A DNA stretch of 64,000 nucleotides, from the NCBI GenBank assembly GCA_010094025.1, contig ML991773.1, positions 186,001 to 250,000 of the forward strand. Direction: 5' to 3'. Below, one piece after another: positions 10,201 through 20,018 of this stretch (position 1 is the first letter of the stretch; each line of letters starts with the position of its first letter). The position numbers and the translations under genes are program-made. The notes under the pieces are model-generated. The model worked only from the letters and a program-made list of their open reading frames with translations, was not told the origin of the DNA and searched no databases. The DNA comes from Viridothelium virens. Lineage: Eukaryota > Ascomycota > Dothideomycetes > Trypetheliales > Trypetheliaceae.

Positions 10201-10896
10201 ACGACAGGACCAGATGAAGGATTTCCTTGTTATCTCACTTGTGCAAATGGGGCATTCATACATCCCATGCTCAATGTCCTCGTGAATGCGTCCTGTGAGA
10301 TCTGGCGCCATCGATTTCGAATATCGTCTTTGTTGTTGCCTTTCGTGGCTTGGGGGTGCTCTTGGTCGTTGGACATGCGTCTGGTCTGGCACAAATTCGG
10401 CCGCACCACCTTGCAGCTCGGTAGACTGCGCCTGCTGAGCAGTGAAAACCGTATCTTCTGCAGTTAGGTGTCCACCAAATTGTCTACCTTGCAAAGCTCC
10501 ACTTGACGTGAATTGCCGAGGGTTGCCTTGGTTTATGCCGGCGCGGCCTGCGTTGCCACGCCTTGTTCCTCCTCTTCCTCTCCCTCTTCCTCGCCCTCTT
10601 GATGTTTGTTGCCCTTCCAAAGGAGTATATTGAGACTCAGCCGCGGGAGAGCTTTGCTGCTGTGTCCGAGACGGTGCTACTGAAGCTGGTCGGAGTACAA
10701 GGGAAGGATCACGTCCCGACTGAATATGACCAGGGCCTCTTTTACGTGGCCGGTTTTGGCCATTCTGTTCGCGATCGGTGGTAGCAGCAGACGAATGATT
10801 ATTTGCGTGTTCTTGTCGAGGTCTTGGATACTGAGGTCTTCTGTTGTTTCGCACTGGCGGTCGCTGGCCTGTAAAAGTAGGCGTAGGGTCCGCCAT
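7270..10896 (-). CDS. FAP1/NFX1-type zinc finger protein with R3H domain
   Basis: Homologue of human NFX1 and yeast FAP1, nuclear/cytoplasmic proteins linked to transcription, to RING-type ubiquitin ligase activity and, in yeast, to FKBP12 and rapamycin. The start chosen is the ATG at 10896, giving 1208 residues; the upstream frame continues to 11055 but only with a non-ATG start. The N-terminus is disordered with an RG-rich stretch (residues 100-110). A RING-like finger starts at YECPICTSEI (about 214) and closes with WRCPGCN. Then come about nine NFX1-type Cys/His repeats (CGxHxCxxxCHxGxC pattern, e.g. CGEHTCQRKCHEGLCGAC). An R3H-type region follows (LQRRFIHVLAEDFGID .. HRHVFLYKTPRF). The C-terminus ends in repeated EAEQ units. 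Intronless despite its length. Confidence 0.94.
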   Translation of the reverse strand: MADPTPTFTGQRPPVRNNRRPQYPRPRQEHANNHSSAATTDREQNGQNRPRKRGPGHIQSGRDPSLVLRPASVAPSRTQQQSSPAAESQYTPLEGQQTSRGRGRGRGRGGTRRGNAGRAGINQGNPRQFTSSGALQGRQFGGHLTAEDTVFTAQQAQSTELQGGAAEFVPDQTHVQRPRAPPSHERQQQRRYSKSMAPDLTGRIHEDIEHGMYECPICTSEITRKSFIWSCRTCWTVFHLTCIKQWVANDKLASGQESAQDQRLWRCPGCNLPRDTLPKTYNCWCEKEREPHSITGLPPHSCGQSCGKERVLPKKCPHPCDLLCHAGPCPPCNHMGPTQSCYCGKNTTTRRCIDTDYDKAWSCEEVCGDLMPCGEHTCQRKCHEGLCGACEITLDAHCYCGQVQKSIYCCDRGEDKNSKRAYSDEDNNRTTKEWIGQFECENACNRPFDCGKHCCEKPCHPQTAEVEHCPRSPDVVTQCPCGKTDLDAISSKPRQTCEDPILRCTKLCGRKLPCGHSCQQSCHTRDCPPCFERVSITCRCGRTSSTTVCHQGTVEQPQCMRVCGTTLNCGRHSCDEHCCSGERKAIERQNTKRKMRSMRRLDDTPRLDERPGSDFEAEHICTRVCGRTLKCGNHTCQDLCHKGPCRSCQEAIFHEIPCACERTVLQPPLPCGTKPPPCRYQCERPKSCGHPQVPHTCHQDNEDCPKCPFLISKVCLCGKKTLKHQQCWLPSVRCGEICGKKLKCGSHTCRKTCHSPGECEDTDTESKTCQQECGKPKNACGHPCEDKCHAPFSCREDKPCLHKIFITCPCQTQKVEARCNASKHDPEGNGKKELKCDDECARLERNRKLALALNIDQNTHTDDHIPYSEETLKLYQELGPQWAQQQEREFRVFAGADDEKRLRSKPMPNLQRRFIHVLAEDFGIDSESMDPEPHRHVFLYKTPRFVSAPSKTIGECVRIRTKQRSVGGLVASVKGEASTKDKRSNVLGDPYNGFLLTNPRFGLTIEELRTTVESVIPSGFMPTLDISFLPSGEVVLKTRPNGVPQGRNIATERESEGVFKNAKPAIARVVSSNGMGSVELCRTDGSLNVTRRESEEAGAEEMKGWSQVAAKGAPRREVKSTASIQGRNGFEVLGQSNMVVLGKKKKEKQKKEVIEVVDDWEKAMSEEEERENGESKIANEVDMTSIQGQREAEQEAEQEAEQEATNNA
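7280..7330. repeat. 12-bp tandem repeat at the FAP1 coding end
   Basis: About four copies of CTTGCTCAGCCT in tandem lie just inside the stop codon of the FAP1 homologue and encode EAEQ repeats on the - strand. Because the unit is a multiple of three, copy-number change lengthens the acidic tail without a frameshift. Confidence 0.8.
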
Positions 10897-11436
10897 GATT
10901 TGTATTCTTCGGATTTGTGAAACTTCTTGGAAACTCTTTAGAATTCTTCTAAGGAGAGCTGAAATCGAGGATGAGAGGTCTTCAATGATTAGAGTGCGAG
11001 AGAAGTTTAAGGGATGTCGTAGGGTCCGGCAAAAAGAAATAGCCCACCAATACAACGGAGAATTAAGTGGCTTGAAGGCTCACACCATAAAATTAATTTG
11101 TTGATGTGAGCTCTGGAGATGGTAAGGAACGATATGAGTCAGAGCTGCAATGCAGCAAGCAGACCAGCCCAAAGACAGAATGAATGAGATTGTGGCAATG
11201 ACAGAGTGACTCGGGGGAGTCATAGGTGCCGACCTTACTCATAGACTATGAAGGTACTGCTAGAAATCCTGGGCGGGATGACCTCGCGCTCGAAATGTGA
11301 CGGCCAATCGGAGTCGGGCTTGCTCCGGCGGTAAACATAGGGCTGAACGTCGAAAGGTTTGGGTACTCACGTACTTTCTTAAACGGATTATTCAACTTTC
11401 GGCACGTCGTATTGGCTAACCCAGCTCGACTACAAC
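10897..11436. promoter_or_regulatory. Shared upstream region of FAP1 and PPWD1 homologues
   Basis: 540 bp between divergent start codons. It should hold the 5' UTRs and promoters of both. The FAP1 frame remains open for a further 53 codons but lacks an ATG. No clear TATA box or repeat was found. Confidence 0.45.
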
Positions 11437-13529
11437 ATGGAGTCGAATACCAGTCTTGGTTCTCGCACAGCTCTTTCCAATAATAAGCGATCGAGGTCTG
11501 AAATCGAGAATGAGGAGAGTAAAAACGGGTCTGCACCTGCTGGGGATGTCGAAGGTATTTCCGTTCAATAATCTGCCAGGAGAACATTGGCCGAACTAAA
11601 AATATAGCAGATGCGTCCTCGGAAGATGATGATACGGGCCCAACTCTACCATCCGCCGCGCCGAAGAAGAAGCGTCGAAAGCTTCCTTATGAGAAACTCT
11701 ACATTGCAGCTCTTCCGGCCTCTCCGCGTTATTCCAAATCGTTGATGCACAAAGAGCAGCTGAGTTTCACCACCTTTACGCCATATACAAATTTTCTCAT
11801 CACGAGCTCGGTAGATGGCGTTGTCAAATTCTGGAAAAAGAGTAGTGGGGATGTGGAGTTTGTCAAGGAGTTCAAAGCCCACAATGGGGAGATTAGAGGC
11901 GTCTCTGTAAGCGCAGATGGCCGAAGCTTTGCATCGGCTGGAATAGATAGAACAGTGAAAATATTTGACGTTGTGTCCTTTGGTAGGCGAAAATTCCAGT
12001 CTCGAGTATTTTTGACACTAACAAGAGAACATTAGATTTGCTCACCATATTAAACCTCGACTACGTACCAAGCACTTTAAGCTGGGTTCATCGGCGAGGA
12101 GCGTCACTACCATTGCTTGCCGTTTCGTCCGAGTCTGACAACTCGATCCGTCTATACGATGGCCGAGGAGAGCAAACAACTCCGCTGCACACGATATCCG
12201 GACTACACAGGAAGCCGGTCTCAATAATTTCCTTCAACAACGAGTATGATTGCGTGATATCTGTGGATAAAGGAGGTATGATTGAATACTGGCGGCCAAG
12301 TGACAATTACGAGAAACCAGACAATGTCTTTGATATGAAAAGTGCCACAAACCTCTTCGAATTCAAGAAGGCCAAGTCTGTGCCAACATCCATAACATTT
12401 TCTCCAACAGGCCATCAATTTGCGACGTTCTCTTTCCCAGACCGTAAGGTGCGCGTTTTTGACTTCGCCACTGGCAAGCTTCATCGCACATACGACGAAT
12501 CTCTCGCTACCTTGCAGGACATGCAACAAGCCAGTACGGATATTAAGAAACTCGATGAAGTTGAATTTGGACGACGCCTAGCTGTTGAAAAGGAACTTGA
12601 CAACCCCGCTATACATAATCGTATCAATGTCATGTTTGATGAGACTGGCAACTTCATCTTTTATGGCTCGCTACTCGGCACCAAAGTTATCAACACCCTT
12701 ACAAATCGCGTCATCAAGACATATGGCTTTGAGGAACCCTTCCGGCCCCTGAATCTCTCTCTTTATCAAGGCCAGCCGGAGCAGAAAGGCGTTGTGACCG
12801 TAGAAATGGCTGCAAGCAACAATCCATTATTGAAAGAGGCGGAAGCTCGGGACGCCATGCTAGTTGCTACTGGGTCCGGCAAGGTTCGCTTCTATTTGTT
12901 CACAAATGAAATCGAAGTCAGCAAGTCTACTCGAGATGTCCATAACGAGCGACAACGACTTGGCAATGCGAAACAGCAAGGAGAAGCTAAAGCTAAGGAA
13001 TTGGGATCCAGTGCAGTTGTCCATACGACTTATGGCGATATCCACCTTCGCCTCTTTCCAGATGCAGCACCAAAAGCAGTTGAGAATTTTGTGACCCACT
13101 CACGTAGCGGGTACTACAATGATGTTATATTCCATCGTGTGATTCGAAAATTCATGATCCAGACAGGCGATCCGATGGGTGATGGAACAGGTGGCGAGAG
13201 CATTTGGGGCAAGGAGTTTGAAGATGAATTCTCGACGCTGAAGCACGACAAGCCGTACACACTCAGCATGGCCAATGCAGGGCCAAATACCAACGGATCA
13301 CAGTTCTTCATTACAACCGAGAGGACGGTGAGTACTTATGACATCTTCTAATACGATCCTCGTAGGGAAAATCGCTAATTGTGATTTATAGCCATGGCTT
13401 GATAACAAACATACAATCTTCGGTCGCGCGATACAAGGTCTTGATGTTGTCCACCAAATCGAGAACGCAAGAACGTACAAAGAGAAGCCCATGGAAGACA
13501 TTAAAATCATCAATATCTCGGTAGCGTAA
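11437..13529 (+). CDS. WD40-cyclophilin peptidyl-prolyl isomerase (PPWD1 homologue)
   Basis: Nuclear cyclophilin associated with catalytic spliceosomes in other eukaryotes. Four exons fit: 11437-11554, 11608-11982, 12036-13327 and 13392-13529, giving 640 residues. The N-terminus is charged and carries [16 protein letters not shown], a likely nuclear signal leading into the first blade. WD repeats follow (residues 65-330: [42 protein letters not shown]). The cyclophilin domain begins [25 protein letters not shown] at about residue 480 and holds the active-site motif [15 protein letters not shown] with the catalytic Arg, then [11 protein letters not shown]. The [12 protein letters not shown] motif is split by the last intron. 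Domain order and length (human PPWD1 646 residues) match the family, so the identification is firm. Confidence 0.96.
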
Positions 13530-13647
13530 AAGCAAATCAGTCCTATAGATATTCACAGTCGGCTTTGCCTTTTTTTCGATACACACAGTTTCAACGATCA
13601 GCTCCGCAGCATTCTTCGAGGTCAGCAAAGCAGTGCTGCAAGCTGAA

Positions 13648-14772
13648 TTAAGGAGAGGGCAAACCCCGCATCCAATTGATCACGGCTGTAGTCATGCGTC
13701 CATCCTCAACGCCTTGTCCAAAATCCATGATGGGCTGGTCATGCATTTCGCCTGGACATACTGTGAGTTGAAAATTGGCGCCCGGTGACTCTTGGGCATC
13801 CATGAGTTCCGCCTGAGCCCTCACATCACTCAGATATACCTCGTCCCCACCCACGACAAACAACAGCCTTGAGGCGCGGAAATCCGCCCAAAATGCCTTA
13901 CTCCCAGCAACAGGCGTCGCCCACACGTCATCTTCAACTGGCTGCCAATTCGCCGTAAACAATTTCACAGCTTGCGGACTGATAAAATCCTTGTTCCCGT
14001 TAAATCGATAGCTCGGCGCCGTACACACGTTATTCGTGCGAGGACTGATACACAGTGCCGCCCTCAGCTTCTGCTTACCTCCCGCCGCAAACCGGATCGG
14101 CGCAATCCGCGGATGCGGGCTCTGCAAATGAGCCAAAATCGCCAGCGTCAGGTTTCCACCGGCGGAGTCGCCCCCAACAATGATGCGCGCGGGCTCGCCT
14201 CGTCGCTTCTGGAGCAGGAAGCGCAGAGCGGCGGCGGCTTGAGCGAGCTGGCCGGGGTAAGTGACAGCGGGTGCGATGGAGTATTCTAGGACGACGAGGG
14301 CGGCGGAGGCGGCGGCGGCGGCTCGGTGGGCGAAGATGAGGGTATTAGGGGAGGCGAGGGAAAAGATGTAACCGCCGCCGTGGAGGTAGAGGAAGACGTT
14401 GCCGTCGGTATCGGGGCTGCTGTCGATGAAGTGCAGGGTCGCGGGGGGAAAGCCGTCTGTCTCATCGAGGCGCACGGGTTCGTGGCGGAGGTTATGCGAA
14501 GTGCAGAAGTGGGCGATGTTGACGCCAGTTGGTAAAAGGAAGGATTGCATTTCTCGGAGAGATAGAAACGCGAGCATATTGCTACTGAAGGCGGCGGGTA
14601 TGTTTCGTCGCAAGTTTCTACTGCTGAAGTCACTGGTCCGCAGCATTCTGCGAATGAATGACCCGATGCCGAAAAGTAGCAACAATGGGACTTTTGTAGC
14701 GAGAAATAGCTTCTCTGTCCAGCTCAGCGGCGAAGGCGTATGGCTCTGAGGGAGAGACTGATGCGTAGCCAT
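13648..14772 (-). CDS. Alpha/beta hydrolase fold-3 esterase (HSL family)
   Basis: Probable carboxylesterase or lipase of the hormone-sensitive-lipase family. Intronless, 374 residues. A hydrophobic segment near residues 17-42 (TEKLFLATKVPLLLLFGIGSFI) may anchor it to a membrane. The oxyanion motif is VFLYLHGGGYIF (about 125-136) and the nucleophile elbow is IIVGGDSAGGNLTLA (about 197-211). The acid residue is probably in VVGGDEVYLSDVRAQAE (about 310-325), and the base is the His of CPGEMHDQP. The complete triad suggests an active enzyme; the substrate cannot be read from the sequence. Convergent with the PPWD1 homologue, with 118 bp between the stops. Confidence 0.92.
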   Translation of the reverse strand: MATHQSLPQSHTPSPLSWTEKLFLATKVPLLLLFGIGSFIRRMLRTSDFSSRNLRRNIPAAFSSNMLAFLSLREMQSFLLPTGVNIAHFCTSHNLRHEPVRLDETDGFPPATLHFIDSSPDTDGNVFLYLHGGGYIFSLASPNTLIFAHRAAAAASAALVVLEYSIAPAVTYPGQLAQAAAALRFLLQKRRGEPARIIVGGDSAGGNLTLAILAHLQSPHPRIAPIRFAAGGKQKLRAALCISPRTNNVCTAPSYRFNGNKDFISPQAVKLFTANWQPVEDDVWATPVAGSKAFWADFRASRLLFVVGGDEVYLSDVRAQAELMDAQESPGANFQLTVCPGEMHDQPIMDFGQGVEDGRMTTAVINWMRGLPSP

Positions 14773-16304
14773 GGTATTGCTATTATTCTAAGGCGTACGA
14801 ACTGATGCAGAACGAGACAGCAAAATATCAAATTCTTGCAAGACTAACACGTCTTCTGTTTAAGCGAAAGGCTCTGTACTGGCCGGGCTCCTATCTTAGA
14901 TGGAAAACGTGACCTGAAGTGGTTGGATGGATGGCCGTCTGCCAAGGTATGTCAGGACCAACAAGGGTCATGTTGATGAGACTTGAAGACTTAGAGAGAG
15001 GTACCTAGTGACCTGGACGATTGAATAACCCTGCAGGATCTTCATCCCACAAAGCTTTACCGCTTCCTGTGGACCACCTAGTCTTAATACGTCAGATTAT
15101 ACGGAGTACTTCAAAAAGGATCTGCTTTACTCCGCCACAGACCCAATCAGACGCAGCATTTAGCCTACCTAATCTGTTCAACTTACGAGATTATGAACGG
15201 TACCTTACGATACAGGGTTTCGAGCGGTAGAGACAAGTATCTAAACATACTTCCATTTTCGAGGTTGATGAGCATTTCGGCCGAGAAAAGTTTCCGAGCC
15301 GGAATCGCAGAAGCCAGGGACATTTCCACAACTAGAAGGTGGAGCAAATCTAGGCCGATCACAATGTTCTCCCTCCTTATTGACAGGCTGCAAAGCGATA
15401 TTCTTGGTACAGTATTGTATCTGTGGTTCCTGCCTGTGACACGGCAGGTCAGCGACATCGACCAACCAAAGTGCGTGATACCTACTGCAAGCAGTGTGTG
15501 TCCAATTCGACTTCATCTTCCATCTTCGAACAAAATCTTGGACTGGTTAGGAACACTGGGAACCCTGAGTCTGTCTCTACAACAACATTCCTCACCAACA
15601 CCTATTCAAAATTGGACCTAACATACAGGACGCGAAAGGAGAGTACACTGTCAAATGGGCTCTTCTACTTCTGACCGAGATCGTCCGGCTACCAATAGGC
15701 GCTGCATCACCATTTGGCTTAAATCCTTTTCCGGCTATCAGTGGAGCGCATTGAATCAAAGAGACAATGCTCACCACCGTCACGAGGACCACTGTGCATA
15801 CCGAGCGAGCCTCACCAGCCGCACTATCTCTAGACATTATCTGCACGTGTTGAAGCACTAGCAGCTAGTTATGTTGTTCTAGATATGGTAAGTGAAAATG
15901 CCGCAGTCTCCTACACTCATTCTGAATGCAGACAAGAGCGCTACTTTAATTGCTTTGATTAGCATAGTGCATGCTTGCAAGTCTCATTCCTTCGTTGATT
16001 GGCCTTCACCGAGATCGTCTACCTGTTGCCGTGTTGTGGAATGGATGCTTTTGTACATCCCTCATTCCAAGCCACACTTCCCAAACAACATTGATGACGA
16101 CGTGTATAAATGTATTGCTTTTGCAATATTGTTTCCTGACAGCTTTGCTCTTCAATACATCTGCATCTGGATCTCAGTCCTTGATCCTTTTGCTTCCTTG
16201 CCAACTGCTTTTTCCTTCAGTCACTCGTTAAGCATATCAGACCGATCTCATTGACACTTAATTATTGTCCCTTTGCCTCTCATATCGACTTTGCCCTTGT
16301 CGCC
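14773..16304. other. Long intergenic region, no gene seen
   Basis: 1.5 kb between the divergent starts of the hydrolase and the GPI-anchored protein. Frames up to about 140 codons occur (e.g. 15193-15621) but lack recognisable domains, and several short frames overlap them. It holds one copy of the word TACGGAGTAC near 15104 and a TATA-like box at 16105. Otherwise I see nothing. Confidence 0.45.
16105..16110 (+). promoter_or_regulatory. TATA-like box upstream of the GPI-anchored protein gene
   Basis: TATAAA lies about 200 bp upstream of the chosen ATG at 16305, followed by a C/T-rich stretch. The distance suits a fungal core promoter with a long 5' leader. Motif only. Confidence 0.35.
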
Positions 16305-17219
16305 ATGAAGGCGGTCGGCTTCGCCTTGGCGGCTACTGCTGTGATTGGCGTCTCTGCACAGGCCAGTGGATCGGTCACGGCACCTTCGGCGTCCCCATCA
16401 CCAACATATTCGACTGTAGAATACGACGATTGCCCATCATCCTCAGTGGGTAGCCTGACAACGGTCACGAGTGGCATCACTGTCACGTCCTGCCCTCTTT
16501 GCCAACAGACAGGCTCTACCAAAAAGCCAGCTGCTACTCACACGACGGTCTATACCACCGTCTTCTCGGCATTATGTCCTACTGGCTTGACGAAGTCAAC
16601 ATATACGGTCACCGAGAGCTGCACAGGAGCCACTCCGACCTGGTCTTCGGGACCTGGTTATGTTCCGCAAGGCTTTACAACAACCGTTACTAAATGCACA
16701 GTATGCGCTGCGAAGCCGACTGATGTTATAGTCACCGTGCCGTGTACCAGTACACCCGCGGCTACTCCCCCCGGCAGTGGACCTCCCAGTAGTGGACCTT
16801 CCAGCAGTGCACCTGGTACCTCACCACCGGCAGCGGGCGGATCGTCCGCTCCCTCCACAGCTCCAAAGTCTTCTTCACCAGGCTCTCCGGCCGCCCCGCC
16901 AGCAGGTCCACCAGCAGGCTCGTCACCGAGTTCTCCTGCCCGTCCTCCAGCGGGCCCAGGCCCTGGCCCTCCAGCGAGCGGATCGAGACCACGATACTCT
17001 ACCACGGGTGCAACTACCATCACCCAGCAATGTCCAGGTCCACAGTGCAGATATCCTGCAGGCACTGGCGTTCCGGCATCGCCTGCAGCACCTCCTGCGG
17101 GACCAGCTGGTGGTAACAACACTGGCCCCGTCCCCTTCAGGGGTGAGGCAGCGGCTTTGACGGGCTTCCTTTCCGTTGCTCTTGGTGCTGGTATTGGTGC
17201 TATCGCTTTCTTGCTATAG
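16305..17219 (+). CDS. GPI-anchored Ser/Thr/Pro-rich cell-wall protein
   Basis: 304 residues from the ATG at 16305, chosen because it starts a clean signal peptide (MKAVGFALAATAVIGVSAQ, cleavage probably after Ala17-Gln19). The N-terminal half contains CP/TVT motifs typical of fungal surface proteins (TVTSGITVTSCPLC, CTVCAAKP, VTVPC). The middle (residues 165-235) is low-complexity Pro/Ser/Ala/Gly, likely O-glycosylated. The C-terminus has a small-residue omega region followed by a hydrophobic tail (ALTGFLSVALGAGIGAIAFLL) fitting GPI attachment. No catalytic domain is visible. The role is inferred from architecture only: cell-wall or surface protein. Confidence 0.85.
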   Translation: MKAVGFALAATAVIGVSAQASGSVTAPSASPSPTYSTVEYDDCPSSSVGSLTTVTSGITVTSCPLCQQTGSTKKPAATHTTVYTTVFSALCPTGLTKSTYTVTESCTGATPTWSSGPGYVPQGFTTTVTKCTVCAAKPTDVIVTVPCTSTPAATPPGSGPPSSGPSSSAPGTSPPAAGGSSAPSTAPKSSSPGSPAAPPAGPPAGSSPSSPARPPAGPGPGPPASGSRPRYSTTGATTITQQCPGPQCRYPAGTGVPASPAAPPAGPAGGNNTGPVPFRGEAAALTGFLSVALGAGIGAIAFLL

Positions 17220-17834
17220 GGCATCGATTTCGTTACTTTGGTCGATTGATTGCGCACAATAATGGTTAGTGGCGGCCATTCATCAGCTCTACTGCATTCA
17301 CACATGTTTCATACTGATGCAAGATGATAGGCGTCGGAGTTCAGGTCATTCCCTTTAACCCCGTACTTACACTACTCCTGTTGGATTTCCCTAATACCTC
17401 CATTTGGTGTGGCACTGTCTTAACCATTGCTGAATTCACTGCCTTCTCTCGATGTACCGTTCTTTTGTACACCTTTGTTCGACAACGGAAAACTCATTCA
17501 CCAGCACGCGACTGTACACGTGACGTTAGTCATGCCAGTTCTTTGTTGTCCTTGACTCAACGATGTGAAAGGCTGTTGCCTATAGACAATAGCGAAGTCA
17601 TACTCAGTAACATCAATAGCACCTACAATGACCAATACAATGAAAGTTGATTATTCTCTATTTAGCCTTCACCTGGCAATGCTCACCTTCTTTGTTTGAT
17701 GGAAATGAGAAAAGGCCGAGGGCTTCCTCGTTCGCGGGAATGAGTTGAACCCTCGATCCTTGTAACACTTACTCGTCATTTTTCTAGCTGTACAGTTGGA
17801 ATTCTTCAGTTGATCTGAAGGTTCGCTACCTTGC
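17220..17834. other. Intergenic, no gene seen
   Basis: 615 bp between two genes on the same strand: the 3' UTR of the GPI-protein gene and the promoter of the next gene. A 108-codon frame at 17324-17650 has no supporting feature. Confidence 0.45.
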
Positions 17835-20018
17835 ATGTCAAGTTTCGGCAAAAACCCAACTTCACACAGCATGAGCACCATGAAACAAGAGATTGGGAAA
17901 GGGAGCCGGGCTCCACAATCATCATCTGCATCCAGAGGTAACACGGTGCAACAACAAAATGACACAGGTAAGCGTTCCCCTCTGGAGCCAGAGCAAAATG
18001 TCTGGGTGAGATATAGCAGATGGGAACCTGCGGACCAGAACGTCACCTTTGACACTATGGGTATTCCAGCGTCTAATACTAACTCTGGAGCAGAACCCTC
18101 CGAATCCACGATGCAAGACGGAGGGCCGAAGCGTACGGAGAGTTCCGCCTCAAAAATGTCAATAAAGTCGGCCGTTAGTGTATTCCGAGGGGGACTCAAG
18201 AAGCTCAGCAACACCTTGAAGCCACATGAATCGGATCCACCATCGGACTACCAGCGTTTTGTACGAGATAAGTCACCTTCAAAGGACGTGAAAGCCGATC
18301 CATTTGTTGAAGCCATTGCAGACCGCGTTGCCAAGGGTATGCATGGTGAATTCGATAATGAGAGGCAAGCCATCGCAATCAAGCTTAGAGCCAAGCAGAT
18401 TGGTGTTGAAAAGCAGGATCAACTCGAGCAGAAGCGAGTAGAGAGGCGGCGAAAGGCGGCCGAGAAGGAAAAACGCGAGAAAACGAATGAGGCAGAAAAA
18501 CAGACGCGGAGGGAAGACGAGGAAGAAGGAGCAAGGATGCGAAAGGTACGTAACGAGAGTTACCGTATCAATTCGGAGGCGCTCTACCAAATGCAGTTGA
18601 CTGAGCAACGACAGGCGGAGCGGATGGATCAGGAAGGCTGGGCGGGTTTTAACGAAGATGGAACACTCAAATCTAAATCGGGCATGGACCCTCTACTGGA
18701 GAAGAGACTCCGCCAAGCCGCCAAAGCTCAAGGGAAGACATACACTGGAGAAGACGAATTGGAGGGAGAATCCTATGACGCATCACGGGTAGAAGTCGAA
18801 GCAACCGCATCGAGCTCGGAGGAGAGTAACGAGAGCCGAGCATCCAGCAAAGCCGAACATCAGCGCCGCGAGCAATCCCAGCGTGAAGCCTCCTCCGTCG
18901 CCGACTACTTCTCGAATAAAGACAGCTCAGGGCGACACCGCTCTCCCGCCAGCAAGACCGCGACCGAAGCCTTCGGGCCTGCTTCCACCAAGCCCAGCCA
19001 CCAAATCCCTCGCAAGCCCGTTCCTGGTGCCGCGAGCCACCGCGACACGAACTTCGGTGACCTGATATCCGAAGCTAAGGGGGAGGTGCCGCAGGTCCCG
19101 CTGCCGACAAAGCTGAGGGAGATCGGAGGTAAGTGGGCCTACAGCGCGAGCCGCAGCATCGAGCGAATTGGTCGGAGGGGAAGTGCGAATTCTGAGCTGA
19201 GTTTTTCGTGTGCAGGTGTGCCGAGTGGGACAGGCGCTGGGGAGGGTCTGCGATGTGCGAGTTGCGGGGCGGAGCTTCGCCGGGATGGAGAGAGGTGGGA
19301 GACGTGTAGAGAGTGTAGTAGACGTAAGTAAGATCAACGATCGTCCCTTGTTTTCGAGCTGAGGAAAAATATGAATGCAGATTTTGCAAGTCAAATGTAG
19401 GCTAAGGACATGTGTAACATAGGTAAAGGCAAAGAGAAACGGCCAAACCCTCAAGCGAACCCAACCCTTCCTTCTCGACCTAATGAGGACGAATTTTTCG
19501 TTCTTCGCGACGCTGACCAGAAGCGTCAACGTCTCGTAAAGGTACGAAAAACGACTTACGAGGATCCCGGTAACCCTTTTGGCTCGGAAGCCGGAACAGC
19601 CAGTGAAGTTTTACTAGAGCAAAGGCCAAATGAAGACTCGAAGGCTTTCATGAATCGGTCCTCGAAATGGTTCATCGGACATCAAGACGTTCAAAAATGG
19701 CTCAATAAAACTCAACAAGCTCCAGGAGATGTTACATGGGAAGCAGCTCCAACAAGGTCGGCGGAGGCTCCACCGGTGCCAGCGATTCCTGAGGATTTCA
19801 AGACTGAATATACGCCTCCTAGAGCAGGTTGGACGAAGATGAAGCCTAAACTTGCCACAGCCAAGGATAAGACTCCAGTTGAGAGCTCCGCGAATGGCTA
19901 TCGAGGCAAGGATTCATATTATGAGAAGCGGGACTCAGCATTCTATACTCCTTTCCACGAAATTGAGGACATGTACCGCGACCATACATCCACAAGCGAC
20001 AAAACCCGGTACCAGTAG
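17835..20018 (+). CDS. Hypothetical protein with coiled coil and zinc ribbon
   Basis: Two exons fit (17835-19323 and 19423-20018), giving 694 residues in a continuous frame. Residues 1-100 are disordered. A highly charged Lys/Glu/Arg stretch at about 185-260 (KQDQLEQKRVERRRKAAEKEK) should form a coiled coil. Pairs of cysteines CASC and CREC around residues 477-495 look like a four-Cys zinc ribbon, and the splice falls just after them. The second exon carries EEDEFFVLRDA-like and WFIGHQDVQKW segments and ends with FYTPFHEIEDMYRDH. I recall similar tails in uncharacterised fungal proteins but know no function. Uncertain points: an 87-nt in-frame stretch at about 19129-19215 has intron-like ends (GTAAGT..TGCAG), and an alternative acceptor at 19380 would end the protein after a few residues. 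Confidence 0.72.

Noticed and set aside
15193-15621. 142-codon + frame between the hydrolase and the GPI-protein gene
   Set aside because: Overlaps several equally long frames, shows no hydrophobic core or motif, and has no splice support.
16658-17305. Long minus-strand frame opposite the GPI-anchored protein gene
   Set aside because: It is the mirror of the Pro/Ser/Ala-rich low-complexity coding sequence on the + strand, which has a signal peptide and GPI tail. The mirror has no domain.
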